Assembly (NCBI GenBank): GCA_911728435.2
Contig: OU452214.1
Span: 11,804,899-11,868,898, forward strand
Direction of reading: 5' to 3'
Length of the DNA: 64,000 bases
From: Apoderus coryli
Taxonomy: Eukaryota > Arthropoda > Insecta > Coleoptera > Attelabidae
Program-made: the position numbers and the translations under genes
Part shown: piece after piece, positions 46,558 through 58,375 of the stretch
How the letters are laid out: every line of letters begins with the position of its first letter
Position numbering within the stretch: the stretch's first letter is position 1
The notes under the pieces: generated by a model
Seen by the model: only the letters and a program-made list of their open reading frames with translations
The model's database searches: none
Told to the model about the DNA's origin: nothing

Positions 46558-49500
46558 ATGAATTTTAAACTAGTTTATTTTGGCGTTATTCTACAATATC
46601 ATTTATTACATTCGGTACGTCTAATTATTCGAAACATGAAAAACAACAAATAACGCGGTTTTATTGCAGCATGCAGACTTTGTGGTTAGCACTACCCATG
46701 GAGATGTTGCTGGTGTTGGATTAAAAACAGAAACTGGTAGGAAATTCTATGGTTTTCGTGGTATTCCATACGCAGCTCCACCTTTAGGAGATTTACGATT
46801 TCAAGTAGGCACATATGATTTTTTTTCAGAATAAGTTAGAGATGACAAACAATACGTTAGTTTTTAATAACATGTACGACTATCACTCTTATCTTTATTT
46901 AATAATAAATAAATAGAGATATAGACATTATTATTTCATACAGCAAACATAACATTAATTTTGAGACACCCTGTACTTGTAGGAGCCCCAACCAGCTTCA
47001 CCATGGACCGGCGTTCTTGATGCAACCAAGGATGGCCATAACTGCATTCAGTTAAATGTTGCTTTGGACAATATGAACGAAGACTGTCTTTTCCTCAACG
47101 TCTATACACCGATGGTAGGTAAACATTTCCACAAGAAACTAATTAAATCCATTTAATAAAAATCATAATTCTAGTTACCTTCATCTCAACACAATTCTAG
47201 CCAATTACTTCCGGTAATGTTTTGGATATTTGGTGGCGGCTTTAGCCACGGTCAATCCAGTTATAGTTTATATGGCCCCGACCGCCTTATCGAAGAAAAT
47301 GTGATTTTTATATCAATCAACTATCGACTTGGTCCGTTAGGTTTTCTCTCAACTGAAGACGAAGTCATCCCAGGTAATGCAGGGCTTAAAGATCAAGTAC
47401 TTGCATTGCAATGGACCAAGGAAAATATTGCACGATTCGGAGGAGATCCGACTAAAGTTACGATATTTGGAGAAAGTGCTGGGGCGGCTTCAGTGGCTTT
47501 TTTAATGGCGTCCAAACAATGCGAAGGTATATTATGTGGTTTAACAAATAATGCGATTACGCAATTTATTTTTGATGTGCGGATATAAAAAGAAGTTAAG
47601 TTCTTTTTTATTGTTTTATTGTTTCTGTTATAGTAAAGTAAATAAGACTACATAATTATTATGAAAAATGATTTTATAGGTCTTTTCTGGGCAGCAATAA
47701 CTGAAAGCGGAACTTCACTTGGGTGGTGGGCCCTGAATTTAACTCCTAGACAATTTGCACAACAACTAGCAACAGAAATTGTTAAAATTAATAACAATAC
47801 GAACAGCTCATCTAAGATTGTCAATTTAACATCAAAGGATTTGTTAGATTTCTTTAAAAACCAATCTGCGGACACATTAACAAAGGCAGCTCAAATTCTT
47901 CATGATTTACCAGTAAGACATATTATCTCGAAATTTTTAGTACAACAAATAATTTTGTATTAAATTTCTAGGTTAAAACAGTTGCCTTGCCAGTGATTGA
48001 AAAATTTGTTAGCGATAACAGTATATTAACAAAGACTCCATATGAAGTTTTAGACTCGGGAGATTTTGTTAGAATCCCTTTACTAACTGGCACAAACAGT
48101 GAGGAATATTTGATGCTTATGGGAGGTAAGATTGTGTCTCAGTTGGATATACTATTTTTAATCTCAGTTGAAAATCTCGCATATATTTACAATCATTGTT
48201 CTTAGTTTGACAACCTGAAAAATTTAACCGCGAAGCAGGCAAACTGGCAAAAAAATCTAAATTTATACTTTCATTATCATTGTAGATTTAGCAAACATGC
48301 AACGAATAGCTGCTAGTTTCGATGATAATATCGAAAATTTAATACCTTACGATTTGTATATGAAAAATAACACTAACAAAAAAACAGTAGCAAATGAAAT
48401 CAAGGCAATCTATTTGGATGAGAACGAGCGGTTTGTCGACAACTTGGGAACTGCTTTAAGGGTATGGCTGTTGATTAATTATATTTAAAGATTAGATAGA
48501 TATATATATTTCTTCACCATCTTATGTTACATAACATGTATAGTACGTCATAAAAGAACAAAAATTAAACAATCCAAGTTACAGCAACAAAGAAAGGCTT
48601 ACAAACAAATTAAAATAGCAACAACATAAAACAAACTAAAATCTAAAAAAATCTTACAATATCGCTTCTGAAATAGTCCTCAAAGGTATAAAAAGCTTGA
48701 GATATCAAAAATGATTTAATACATTTGGTAAATTGGACTTCACCAAGGTTCTTTATGTGAGACGGCAGCTTATTATAAAATTTGACACAATAATAGTCAG
48801 AACCTTTCCTAGTCCTCACTAGGCGGTGAAATTCAGGCAATATGTCATTGCGATTTCGCGTACCATAATTATGCATATCAGAGTGAAGAGTGAAATGCGA
48901 GGCATTGGTTCGAATGTAGCCAAGACAGTTTAAGATGTACAAGGAAGGCAAAGTAAGTAGTCCATGTTCAACAAAATACTTTTTACAGCAGTCACGCCAA
49001 CCGAGCCCCAACATTGTACGTAAACATCTCCTCTGTAGCTTGAAGATTTTCATTGCATGGGAACTATGGCCTCCGGTTCAAAATACCATACGACATACGG
49101 GAAACAAAATAACCATGATATACCGTCAACAGACTGGCGATTGAAACACTCTGCGCAAGCCTTCTGATCAGATATATGACCCTGGACAGCGAGCACCCAA
49201 GTTCTCGAACATGACTCTCCCAGGTTAATTTAGGATCAAGATGAACCCCAAGGAACTTCACGCGAACATCGCTCTGAAGATCGCTAGGCGCAGAACGCAA
49301 TGTAAAGTTCATGCTCTGAGTTTTAGCCTGATTCAAGCTCAGCTCATTTGCCAGAAACCAATTGCCTATGTCAGTCTCAACAGCATTAACCAACTCCCCT
49401 AAAGGGTCGTTTGGTCGATATCTAATCAGACTAGTTGTGTCGTCAGCAAAGAGGATTATATTTGACTCTTCTTGAAATTTATATAAATCATTTACGTATA

Positions 49501-52500
49501 TTAAAAACAATAAAGGTCCCAAAACCGACCCCTGGGGCACACCCCGTCCAACCCTTCGTCTCTCCGAGTATCGTCCCCCATACAAAACGTGCTGAAAACG
49601 ATCGCTGAGATAAGAGCCAACCAAGGCAACACTGTCAACATCAAAGTTATAGTAAGAGAGTTTCTGAAGAAGTATCTCGTGTGAGACACAGTCAAAACCC
49701 TTAGTGAGGTCATAAAAGGAAGCAAAGGTGTCACAGCCCTGCTCCATGCCATCCGAAACATATTCCAAAAGGTTATTAATTGCAAGAGTAGTAGATCTCT
49801 TATTACGAAAGCCATATTGACCTTGCATAAAGAGATTATTTGCTTCAAAATATTCAGTTATTTGATTTTTAATAATAGACTCAAAGATTTTCGAAAAAAT
49901 TGTCAAGATCGATATTGGTCGATAGTTACTGGGATCATCAACCGATCCTTTATTTTTGTAGATTGGAATAACCCTTGCCTCCTTCAAGACCGCCGGAAAT
50001 ACAGCGTCACCAATGCAATGGTTTATCAACTTAGTAAGCGGCACCACTAGCAGATTCTTTAAAGTCCCAATAATCCTAACATTAAGCTCATAACAATCCG
50101 GCAGATTGGTGAACACCCAATAGAATACCTACGTCAAATATTACATCAGCTTCACGTTTTAAAGAATACATTTACCTACTCATCCCACTGGTATTTTAAA
50201 AAATATATTTATGTGTTTTGGCACAACAATGGCTGAGCATACCCTGACACATAAAGATGACCATTTCACTCATCATGAAATAGAAGCATTGTTTATCATT
50301 AGACCCGAACCAACACATGATGCATCATTGCATGAAGATTTGGTGGGGTTGGATTGGTTTGTTTGGGACGGGTTGGGTGGGGTTGACCTGCTTGGGTCGG
50401 GTCGAGTTATAGCGTTGAGTTCTATTAGATATTGAGGGTCACACTGACCTTATTTGTCAAATTGAAGGAAAAGTTGATTGAAATATGGAAACCTACAAGA
50501 CATATTTGGAAATTTTGTGAAAATTTTGACTTTTTGAGGGTTACCTGAAGAGGTATAAATTATAGCATGCAGCCCGGGGGGTTATTAGGAGGTTTCCTAA
50601 ATATTTACAATTCTAATAGCGCCATGTCATTCGTAATGAAATGAAGTATCTTTTAAGCTTTCCGCTAGGGTCTTCACTCGTCCCATTAAGGTCTCAGGAC
50701 CTTAGGTTAGGTTTGTACATTTAAATTAATAGTTCGAAAAATCTAAATTGTGGAGAGATCAAATTTGGAGTGATGATAGACGTTATAGAGACGGATGTTT
50801 TGAGATCATGCACAATTACTTCCGACGTTTCGTCTAATTGAAATAAGAAGATTAAAAAAAATTAGTGAAAACTTTGACACGTCATTAGATGGAAATGAGA
50901 AGAGCTATGACGTTGAAGATTGGTATAAAAATAGATAATTGTGAAGAATTAAACATGCCGAAGTTTGAAATAGGTGATGGTAGTACGCGTCGAGTTATAG
51001 CGTTAGGTTTGATTTGATATTGAGGGTCGGATCGGCCTTATTTGTCAAATTTAAGAAAAGTTGTATAAGGAAAATATATGGAAACCTACAAGATGTATAT
51101 GGAAAAAATATACAAATTTAATAATATTTGTCTTCATGACGTCTCTAAACGAACAAAAACTGTAACATTATACTTAGCCCCCGTAGCTATGGGATGGAAC
51201 ACCTCGTTTTAAAGGATATTTTCTACTGAATATAGTGCTGCCAAAAAAACAGCTACTTTCCGTGAAAATAACAAAGCAAATAGCAAAAACTGCAACTTTT
51301 TATCTAGCCCTCGTAGCTATGGGGTGCGACCCCTCGTTGTAAAAGATTTTTCATACTCAATAAAGTGCCGCCAAGAAAACAGCCACTTTCCGTGCAAATA
51401 AAGCAAATAGCTAAAACTGCAACTTTTTATCTAGCCCTCGTAGCTATGGGGTGCAACCCCTCGTTGTAAAAGATTTTTCATACTGAATATAGTGCTGCCA
51501 AAAAAACAGCTACTTTCCGTGCAAATAACAAAGCAAATAGCAAAAACTGCAACTTTTGATCGAGCCCTCGTAGCTATGGGATGCGACCTCTCGTTGTAAA
51601 AGATTTTTCATACTGAATACAGTGCCGCCAAGAAAACAGCCACTTTCCGTGCAAATAAAGCAAATAGCAAAAACTGCAACTTTTTATCTAGCCCTCGTAG
51701 CTATGGGATGCGACCTCTCGTTGTAAAAGATTTTTCATACTGAATACAGTGCCGCCAAGAAAACAGCCACTTTCCGTGCAAATAAAGCAAATAGCAAAAA
51801 CTGCAACTTTTTATCTAGCCCTCGTAGCTATGGGATGCGACCTCTCGTTGTAAAAGATTTTTCATACTGAATACAGTGCCGCCAAGAAAACAGCCACTTT
51901 CCGTGCAAATAAAGCAAATAGCAAAAACTGCAACTTTTTATCTAGCCCTCGTAGCTATGGGATGCGACCTCTCGTTGTAAAAGATTTTTCATACTGAATA
52001 CAGTGCCGCCAAGAAAACAGCCACTTTCCGTGCAAATAAAGCAAATAGCTAAAACTGCAACTTTTTATCTAGCCCTCGTAGCTATGGGGTGCAACCCCTC
52101 GTTGTAAAAGATTTTTCATACTGAATATAGTGCTGCCAAAAAAACAGCTACTTTCCGTGCAAATAACAAAGCAAATAGCAAAAACTGCAACTTTTGATCG
52201 AGCCCTCGTAGCTATGGGATGCGACCTCTCGTTGTAAAAGATTTTTCATACTGAATACAGTGCCGCCAAGAAAACAGCCACTTTCCGTGCAAATAAAGCA
52301 AATAGCAAAAACTGCAACTTTTGATCGAGCCCTCGTAGCTATGGGATGCGACCTCTCGTTGTAAAAGATTTTACATACTGAATACAGTGCCGCCAAGAAA
52401 ACAGCCACTTTCCGTGCAAATAAAGCAAATAGCAAAAACTGCAACTTTTTATCTAGCCCTCGTAGCTATGGGATGCGACCTCTCGTTGTAAAAGATTTTT

Positions 52501-55500
52501 CATACTGAATACAGTGCCGCCAAGAAAACAGCCACTTTCCGTGCAAATAAAGCAAATAGCAAAAACTGCAACTTTTTATCTAGCCCTCGTAGCTATGGGA
52601 TGCGACCTCTCGTTGTAAAAGATTTTTCATACTGAATACAGTGCCGCCAAGAAAACAGCCACTTTCCGTGCAAATAAAGCAAATAGCAAAAACTGCAACT
52701 TTTTATCTAGCCCTCGTAGCTATGGGATGCGACCTCTCGTTGTAAAAGATTTTTCATACTGAATACAGTGCCGCCAAGAAAACAGCCACTTTCCGTGCAA
52801 ATAAAGCAAATAGCAAAAACTGCAACTTTTTATCTAGCCCTCGTAGCTATGGGATGCGACCTCTCGTTGTAAAAGATTTTTCATACTGAATACAGTGCCG
52901 CCAAGAAAACAGCCACTTTCCGTGCAAATAAAGCAAATAGCAAAAACTGCAACTTTTTATCTAGCCCTCGTAGCTATGGGATGCGACCTCTCGTTGTAAA
53001 AGATTTTTCATACTGAATACAGTGCCGCCAAGAAAACAGCCACTTTCCGTGCAAATAAAGCAAATAGCAAAAACTGCAACTTTTTATCTAGCCCTCGTAG
53101 CTATGGGATGCGACCTCTCGTTGTAAAAGATTTTTCATACTGAATACAGTGCCGCCAAGAAAACAGCCACTTTCCGTGCAAATAAAGCAAATAGCAAAAA
53201 CTGCAACTTTTTATCTAGCCCTCGTAGCTATGGGATGCGACCTCTCGTTGTAAAAGATTTTTCATACTGAATACAGTGCCGCCAAGAAAACAGCCACTTT
53301 CCGTGCAAATAAAGCAAATAGCAAAAACTGCAACTTTTTATCTAGCCCTCGTAGCTATGGGATGCGACCTCTCGTTGTAAAAGATTTTTCATACTGAATA
53401 CAGTGCCGCCAAGAAAACAGCCACTTTCCGTGCAAATAAAGCAAATAGCAAAAACTGCAACTTTTTATCTAGCCCTCGTAGCTATGGGATGCGACCTCTC
53501 GTTGTAAAAGATTTTTCATACTGAATACAGTGCCGCCAAGAAAACAGCCACTTTCCGTGCAAATAAAGCAAATAGCAAAAACTGCAACTTTTTATCTAGC
53601 CCTCGTAGCTATGGGATGCGACCTCTCGTTGTAAAAGATTTTTCATACTGAATACAGTGCCGCCAAGAAAACAGCCACTTTCCGTGCAAATAAAGCAAAT
53701 AGCAAAAACTGCAACTTTTTATCTAGCCCTCGTAGCTATGGGGTGCAACCCCTCGTTGTAAAAGATTTTTCATACTGAATATAGTGCTGCCAAAAAAACA
53801 GCTACTTTCCGTGCAAATAACAAAGCAAATAGCAAAAACTGCAACTTTTGATCGAGCCCTCGTAGCTATGGGATGCGACCTCTCGTTGTAAAAGATTTTT
53901 CATACTGAATACAGTGCCGCCAAGAAAACAGCCACTTTCCGTGCAAATAAAGCAAATAGCAAAAACTGCAACTTTTTATCTAGCCCTCGTAGCTATGGGG
54001 TGCAACCCCTCGTTGTAAAAGATTTTTCATACTGAATATAGTGCTGCCAAAAAAACAGCTACTTTCCGTGCAAATAACAAAGCAAATAGCAAAAACTGCA
54101 ACTTTTGATCGAGCCCTCGTAGCTATGGGATGCGACCTCTCGTTGTAAAAGATTTTTCATACTGAATACAGTGCCGCCAAGAAAACAGCCACTTTCCGTG
54201 CAAATAAAGCAAATAGCAAAAACTGCAACTTTTTATCTAGCCCTCGTAGCTATGGGATGCGCCCTCTCGTTGTAAAAGATTTTTCATACTGAATACAGTG
54301 CCGCCAAGAAAACAGCCACTTTCCGTGCAAATAAAGCAAATAGCAAAAACTGCAACTTTTTATCTAGCCCTCGTAGCTATGGGATGCGACCTCTCGTTGT
54401 AAAAGATTTTTCATACTGAATACAGTGCCGCCAAGAAAACAGCCACTTTCCGTGCAAATAAAGCAAATAGCTAAAACTGCAACTTTTTATCTAGCCCTCG
54501 TAGCTATGGGGTGCAACCCCTCGTTGTAAAAGATTTTTCATACTGAATATAGTGCTGCCAAAAAAACAGCTACTTTCCGTGCAAATAACAAAGCAAATAG
54601 CAAAAACTGCAACTTTTGATCGAGCCCTCGTAGCTATGGGATACGACCTCTCGTTGTAAAAGATTTTTCATACTGAATACAGTGCCGCCAAGAAAACAGC
54701 CACTTTCCGTGCAAATAAAGCAAATAGCTAAAACTGCAACTTTTTATCTAGCCCTCGTAGCTATGGGATGCGACCTCTCGTTGTAAAAGATTTTTCATAC
54801 TGAATACAGTGCCGCCAAGAAAACAGCCACTTTCCGTGCAAATAAAGCAAATAGCAAAAACTGCAACTTTTTATCTAGCCCTCGTAGCTATGGGATGCGA
54901 CCTCTCGTTGTAAAAGATTTTTCATACTGAATACAGTGCCGCCAAGAAAACAGCCACTTTCCGTGCAAATAAAGCAAATAGCAAAAACTGCAACTTTTTA
55001 TCTAGCCCTCGTAGCTATGGGATGCGACCTCTCGTTGTAAAAGATTTTTCATACTGAATACAGTGCCGCCAAGAAAACAGCCACTTTCCGTGCAAATAAA
55101 GCAAATAGCTAAAACTGCAACTTTTTATCTAGCCCTCGTAGCTATGGGGTGCAACCCCTCGTTGTAAAAGATTTTTCATACTGAATATAGTGCTGCCAAA
55201 AAAACAGCTACTTTCCGTGCAAATAACAAAGCAAATAGCAAAAACTGCAACTTTTGATCGAGCCCTCGTAGCTATGGGATGCGACCTCTCGTTGTAAAAG
55301 ATTTTTCATACTGAATACAGTGCCGCCAAGAAAACAGCCACTTTCCGTGCAAATAAAGCAAATAGCAAAAACTGCAACTTTTTATCTAGCCCTCGTAGCT
55401 ATGGGATGCGACCTCTCGTTGTAAAAGATTTTTCATACTGAATACAGTGCCGCCAAGAAAACAGCCACTTTCCGTGCAAATAAAGCAAATAGCAAAAACT

Positions 55501-58283
55501 GCAACTTTTTATCTAGCCCTCGTAGCTATGGGATGCGACCTCTCGTTGTAAAAGATTTTTCATACTGAATACAGTGCCGCCAAGAAAACAGCCACTTTCC
55601 GTGCAAATAAAGCAAATAGCTAAAACTGCAACTTTTTATCTAGCCCTCGTAGCTATGGGGTGCAACCCCTCGTTGTAAAAGATTTTTCATACTGAATATA
55701 GTGCTGCCAAAAAAACAGCTACTTTCCGTGCAAATAACAAAGCAAATAGCAAAAACTGCAACTTTTGATCGAGCCCTCGTAGCTATGGGATGCGACCTCT
55801 CGTTGTAAAAGATTTTTCATACTGAATACAGTGCCGCCAAGAAAACAGCCACTTTCCGTGCAAATAAAGCAAATAGCTAAAACTGCAACTTTTTATCTAG
55901 CCCTCGTAGCTATGGGATGCGACCTCTCGTTGTAAAAGATTTTTCATACTGAATACAGTGCCGCCAAGAAAACAGCCACTTTCCGTGCAAATAAAGCAAA
56001 TAGCAAAAACTGCAACTTTTTATCTAGCCCTCGTAGCTATGGGATGCGACCTCTCGTTGTAAAAGATTTTTCATACTGAATACAGTGCCGCCAAGAAAAC
56101 AGCCACTTTCCGTGCAAATAAAGCAAATAGCAAAAACTGCAACTTTTTATCTAGCCCTCGTAGCTATGGGATGCGACCTCTCGTTGTAAAAGATTTTTCA
56201 TACTGAATACAGTGCCGCCAAGAAAACAGCCACTTTCCGTGCAAATAAAGCAAATAGCAAAAACTGCAACTTTTTATCTAGCCCTCGTAGCTATGGGATG
56301 CGACCTCTCGTTGTAAAAGATTTTTCATACTGAATACAGTGCCGCCAAGAAAACAGCCACTTTCCGTGCAAATAAAGCAAATAGCTAAAACTGCAACTTT
56401 TTATCTAGCCCTCGTAGCTATGGGGTGCAACCCCTCGTTGTAAAAGATTTTTCATACTGAATATAGTGCTGCCAAAAAAACAGCTACTTTCCGTGCAAAT
56501 AACAAAGCAAATAGCAAAAACTGCAACTTTTGATCGAGCCCTCGTAGCTATGGGATACGACCTCTCGTTGTAAAAGATTTTTCATACTGAATACAGTGCC
56601 GCCAAGAAAACAGCCACTTTCCGTGCAAATAAAGCAAATAGCTAAAACTGCAACTTTTTATCTAGCCCTCGTAGCTATGGGGTGCAACCCCTCGTTGTAA
56701 AAGATTTTTCATACTGAATATAGTGCTGCCAAAAAAACAGCTACTTTCCGTGCAAATAACAAAGCAAATAGCAAAAACTGCAACTTTTGATCGAGCCCTC
56801 GTAGCTATGGGATGCGACCTCTCGTTGTAAAAGATTTTTCATACTGAATACAGTGCCGCCAAGAAAACAGCCACTTTCCGTGCAAATAAAGCAAATAGCA
56901 AAAACTGCAACTTTTTATCTAGCCCTCGTAGCTATGGGATGCGACCCCTCGTTGTAAAAGGTTTTTCATACTCAATACAGTGCCGCCAAGAAAACAGGCA
57001 CTTTCCGTGCAAATAACAAAGAAAATAGCAAAAACTGCAACTTTTTATCTAGCCCTCGTACCTATGGGATGCGACCCCTCATTGTAAAGCATTTTACATA
57101 CTGAGTACAGTGCCGCCAAGAAAACCGCCACTTTCCGTGCAAATAACATAGGGAAGAGCAAAGAACTGTAACTTTCCGGCATGTTTGGTTTACATTGGGT
57201 TGGGCTGCTTTGGTTGGGGCCATCAAACGTATGTAACTTGATTCTGGTATACTTACTGACTGAAACAAACGAAGTATAGATGCCATTATTTCGACTATGT
57301 AATGAAGGTTTTCGGAAAAATTTTTTGGGTATCATGCATTATGCATGAGCATGTTACGCGAAAATACGTAATTGAACTTTTAGCCAAATTTTAAATTAGT
57401 CACCAATCCTGCTGTCTACCTAAATTTGGCCTAAAACAGGAACTTCCATATGGAAGTTCCTGTTTTAGGCACGTCAATATTGATTCAACGTATAGTACCA
57501 GACAGCTCTAACTAGTTGCTGGCATAAGCCGTAGGCACATTTAACGATTTTTAAAATCTCATAAATTCGATCATTATAAAATTGATGCGATTGAATCTGT
57601 TGCCCTTTTTTGTATACCAAAAATCTTCCAGTGTATCAGTTGAAATCATTATCTCTCTCTCTTTCTTCCATAGTACGGTTCTGACAATGAACAGTCTCGG
57701 TCAGTCATCAAACATGCGGTTATGCAGTCAAAATTTACAAACGTATATTTTTACAAATTTTCTTACCATGGAATGTTAGGCAAAATGCAGAGTTACTCAG
57801 TTAATGGTAAGTTATATTTTGTAAATAGGTACCTACCTACACTGCTTTCATATTAAAATGTTGATAGGTACATTGGGATCTGTTGGACATCAAGAGGAAA
57901 TGCCATATTTGTTTAAAATGATATACCCGGAATATAATGTGAACACTACTGATTTAAATGTATTTCCGGAACATGACCGCGTAATACAGAAACAAATGAC
58001 AAAATTATGGACTAATTTTGCCAAATTCTTGTAAGAAAATTTTATTATTATCAATAAAGTTAAAGAAAATAATAATAAAACTTATTGTAGAAATCCAACA
58101 CCACATTCTGATGACCTCTTGCAAAATGTTTCATGGCCAATCTTGACGTCAGCAGATAATTTCCAATATTTGGATATTGGTGGTGATTTAAAAATTGAAC
58201 ACGGTGATCCGAGAGGTGATGTTCTTAAACCATGGACCGATATCTATGATAAGTGGGCTGTAAAACCGCTAGTAACATTTTAA
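46558..58283 (+). CDS. Secreted carboxylesterase (type-B esterase, alpha/beta hydrolase)
   Basis: Ten exons in perfect phase give 575 codons: 46558-46614, 46670-46804, 46983-47114, 47175-47526, 47680-47912, 47972-48125, 48286-48461, 57674-57806, 57868-58030 and 58091-58283. Exon 1 is a signal peptide (MNFKLVYFGVILQYHLLHS). Family motifs follow in order: FYGFRGIPYAAPPLGDLRF, EDCLFLNVYTP, IFGGGF (oxyanion hole) and the nucleophile elbow FGESAGAAS with Ser209. Glu348 in GTNSEEY and His465 in SVGHQEE complete the triad. Length and motifs fit insect alpha-esterase/juvenile-hormone-esterase-like hydrolases that cleave carboxylic esters in diet, hormones or xenobiotics; the substrate is unknown. No C-terminal retention signal is seen. 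Exon 4 uses the acceptor at 47174, because the one at 47210 would shift the frame. Intron 7 is 9,212 bp and full of repeats. Confidence 0.94.
48643..50116 (-). pseudogene. Jockey-type LINE fragment inside esterase intron 7
   Basis: Minus-strand RT from about 50116 to 48643: SVDDPSNYRPISILTIFSK, QYGFRNKRSTTLAINNLLEY, SFYDLTKGFDCVSHEILL, GRGVPQGSVLGPLLFLIYVN and NIILFADDTTSLI, so an FADD catalytic site is present. The first RT block is intact for 350 residues. A frame change at about 49060 separates it from the C-terminal region (FKLQRRCLRTMLGLGWRDCCK and on). The endonuclease is lost by 5' truncation. It is inserted antisense to the esterase gene, which avoids sense-strand polyadenylation signals of the LINE. 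Confidence 0.83.
50117..51154. repeat. Diverged direct repeat pair and G-rich tract in intron 7
   Basis: About 50404-50517 and 50990-51105 are diverged direct copies (shared GTCGAGTTATAGCGTT, ATTGAGGGTC, CCTTATTTGTCAAATT and TATGGAAACCTACAAGA). At 50340-50405 there is a G-rich stretch of TTGGG, TTGGAT and GGGTTGGG words on the plus strand. No coding sequence is seen. Confidence 0.65.
51155..57172. repeat. 127-bp satellite array in esterase intron 7
   Basis: About 47 tandem monomers of 127 bp, containing CTCGTAGCTATGGGATGCGA, TCGTTGTAAAAGATTTTTCA and CAGTGCCGCCAAGAAAACAG. A second monomer type has GGGGTGCAACCCC, TGCTGCCAAAAAAACAGCTA and a 3-bp insertion (AATAACAAAG for AATAAAG), making it 130 bp, and is always followed by a TTGATCGAGCCC junction. 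The type-B monomers occur near 51236, 51494, 52131, 53788, 54050, 54549, 55190, 55702, 56467 and 56728. The central monomers are nearly identical while the outer ones at 51155-51300 and 56940-57172 are diverged, the usual signature of unequal exchange. The ~100-aa minus-strand ORF within it is not a gene. Confidence 0.95.
57176..57673. other. End of esterase intron 7
   Basis: Unique sequence between the satellite and exon 8. It contains a G-rich TTGGGTTGGG stretch at 57196-57206 and the perfect palindrome at 57429-57470. A pyrimidine run with CTCTCTCTTTCTTCCATAG precedes exon 8. Confidence 0.7.
57429..57470. repeat. Perfect 42-bp palindrome with no spacer
   Basis: Two 21-base arms, the left beginning GCCTAAAACAGGAACTTCCA and the right its exact reverse complement, meet at CCATATGG without any loop. 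The match stops at both outer ends (G at 57428, A at 57471). It lies 203 bp before exon 8 of the esterase and could form a cruciform in DNA or a long hairpin in the pre-mRNA. Confidence 0.95.
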
Positions 58284-58375
58284 GCAATATTCATAATACA
58301 ATATTTTATTTACTACATAAATCAAAATTATTTGTGCAACCCTTTGCCTTTGTTCATTTTTATTAAGGTTTAGTA

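Noticed and set aside
47211..47216. Esterase exon 4 starting after the CTAG at 47210
   Set aside because: This would put the GGGF and GESAG region out of frame. The acceptor at 47174 keeps the phase and adds a plausible 12-residue loop.
52148..52444. 98-aa minus-strand ORF
   Set aside because: It runs through the 127-bp satellite with a visible internal duplication of the monomer. It is not conserved as a gene.
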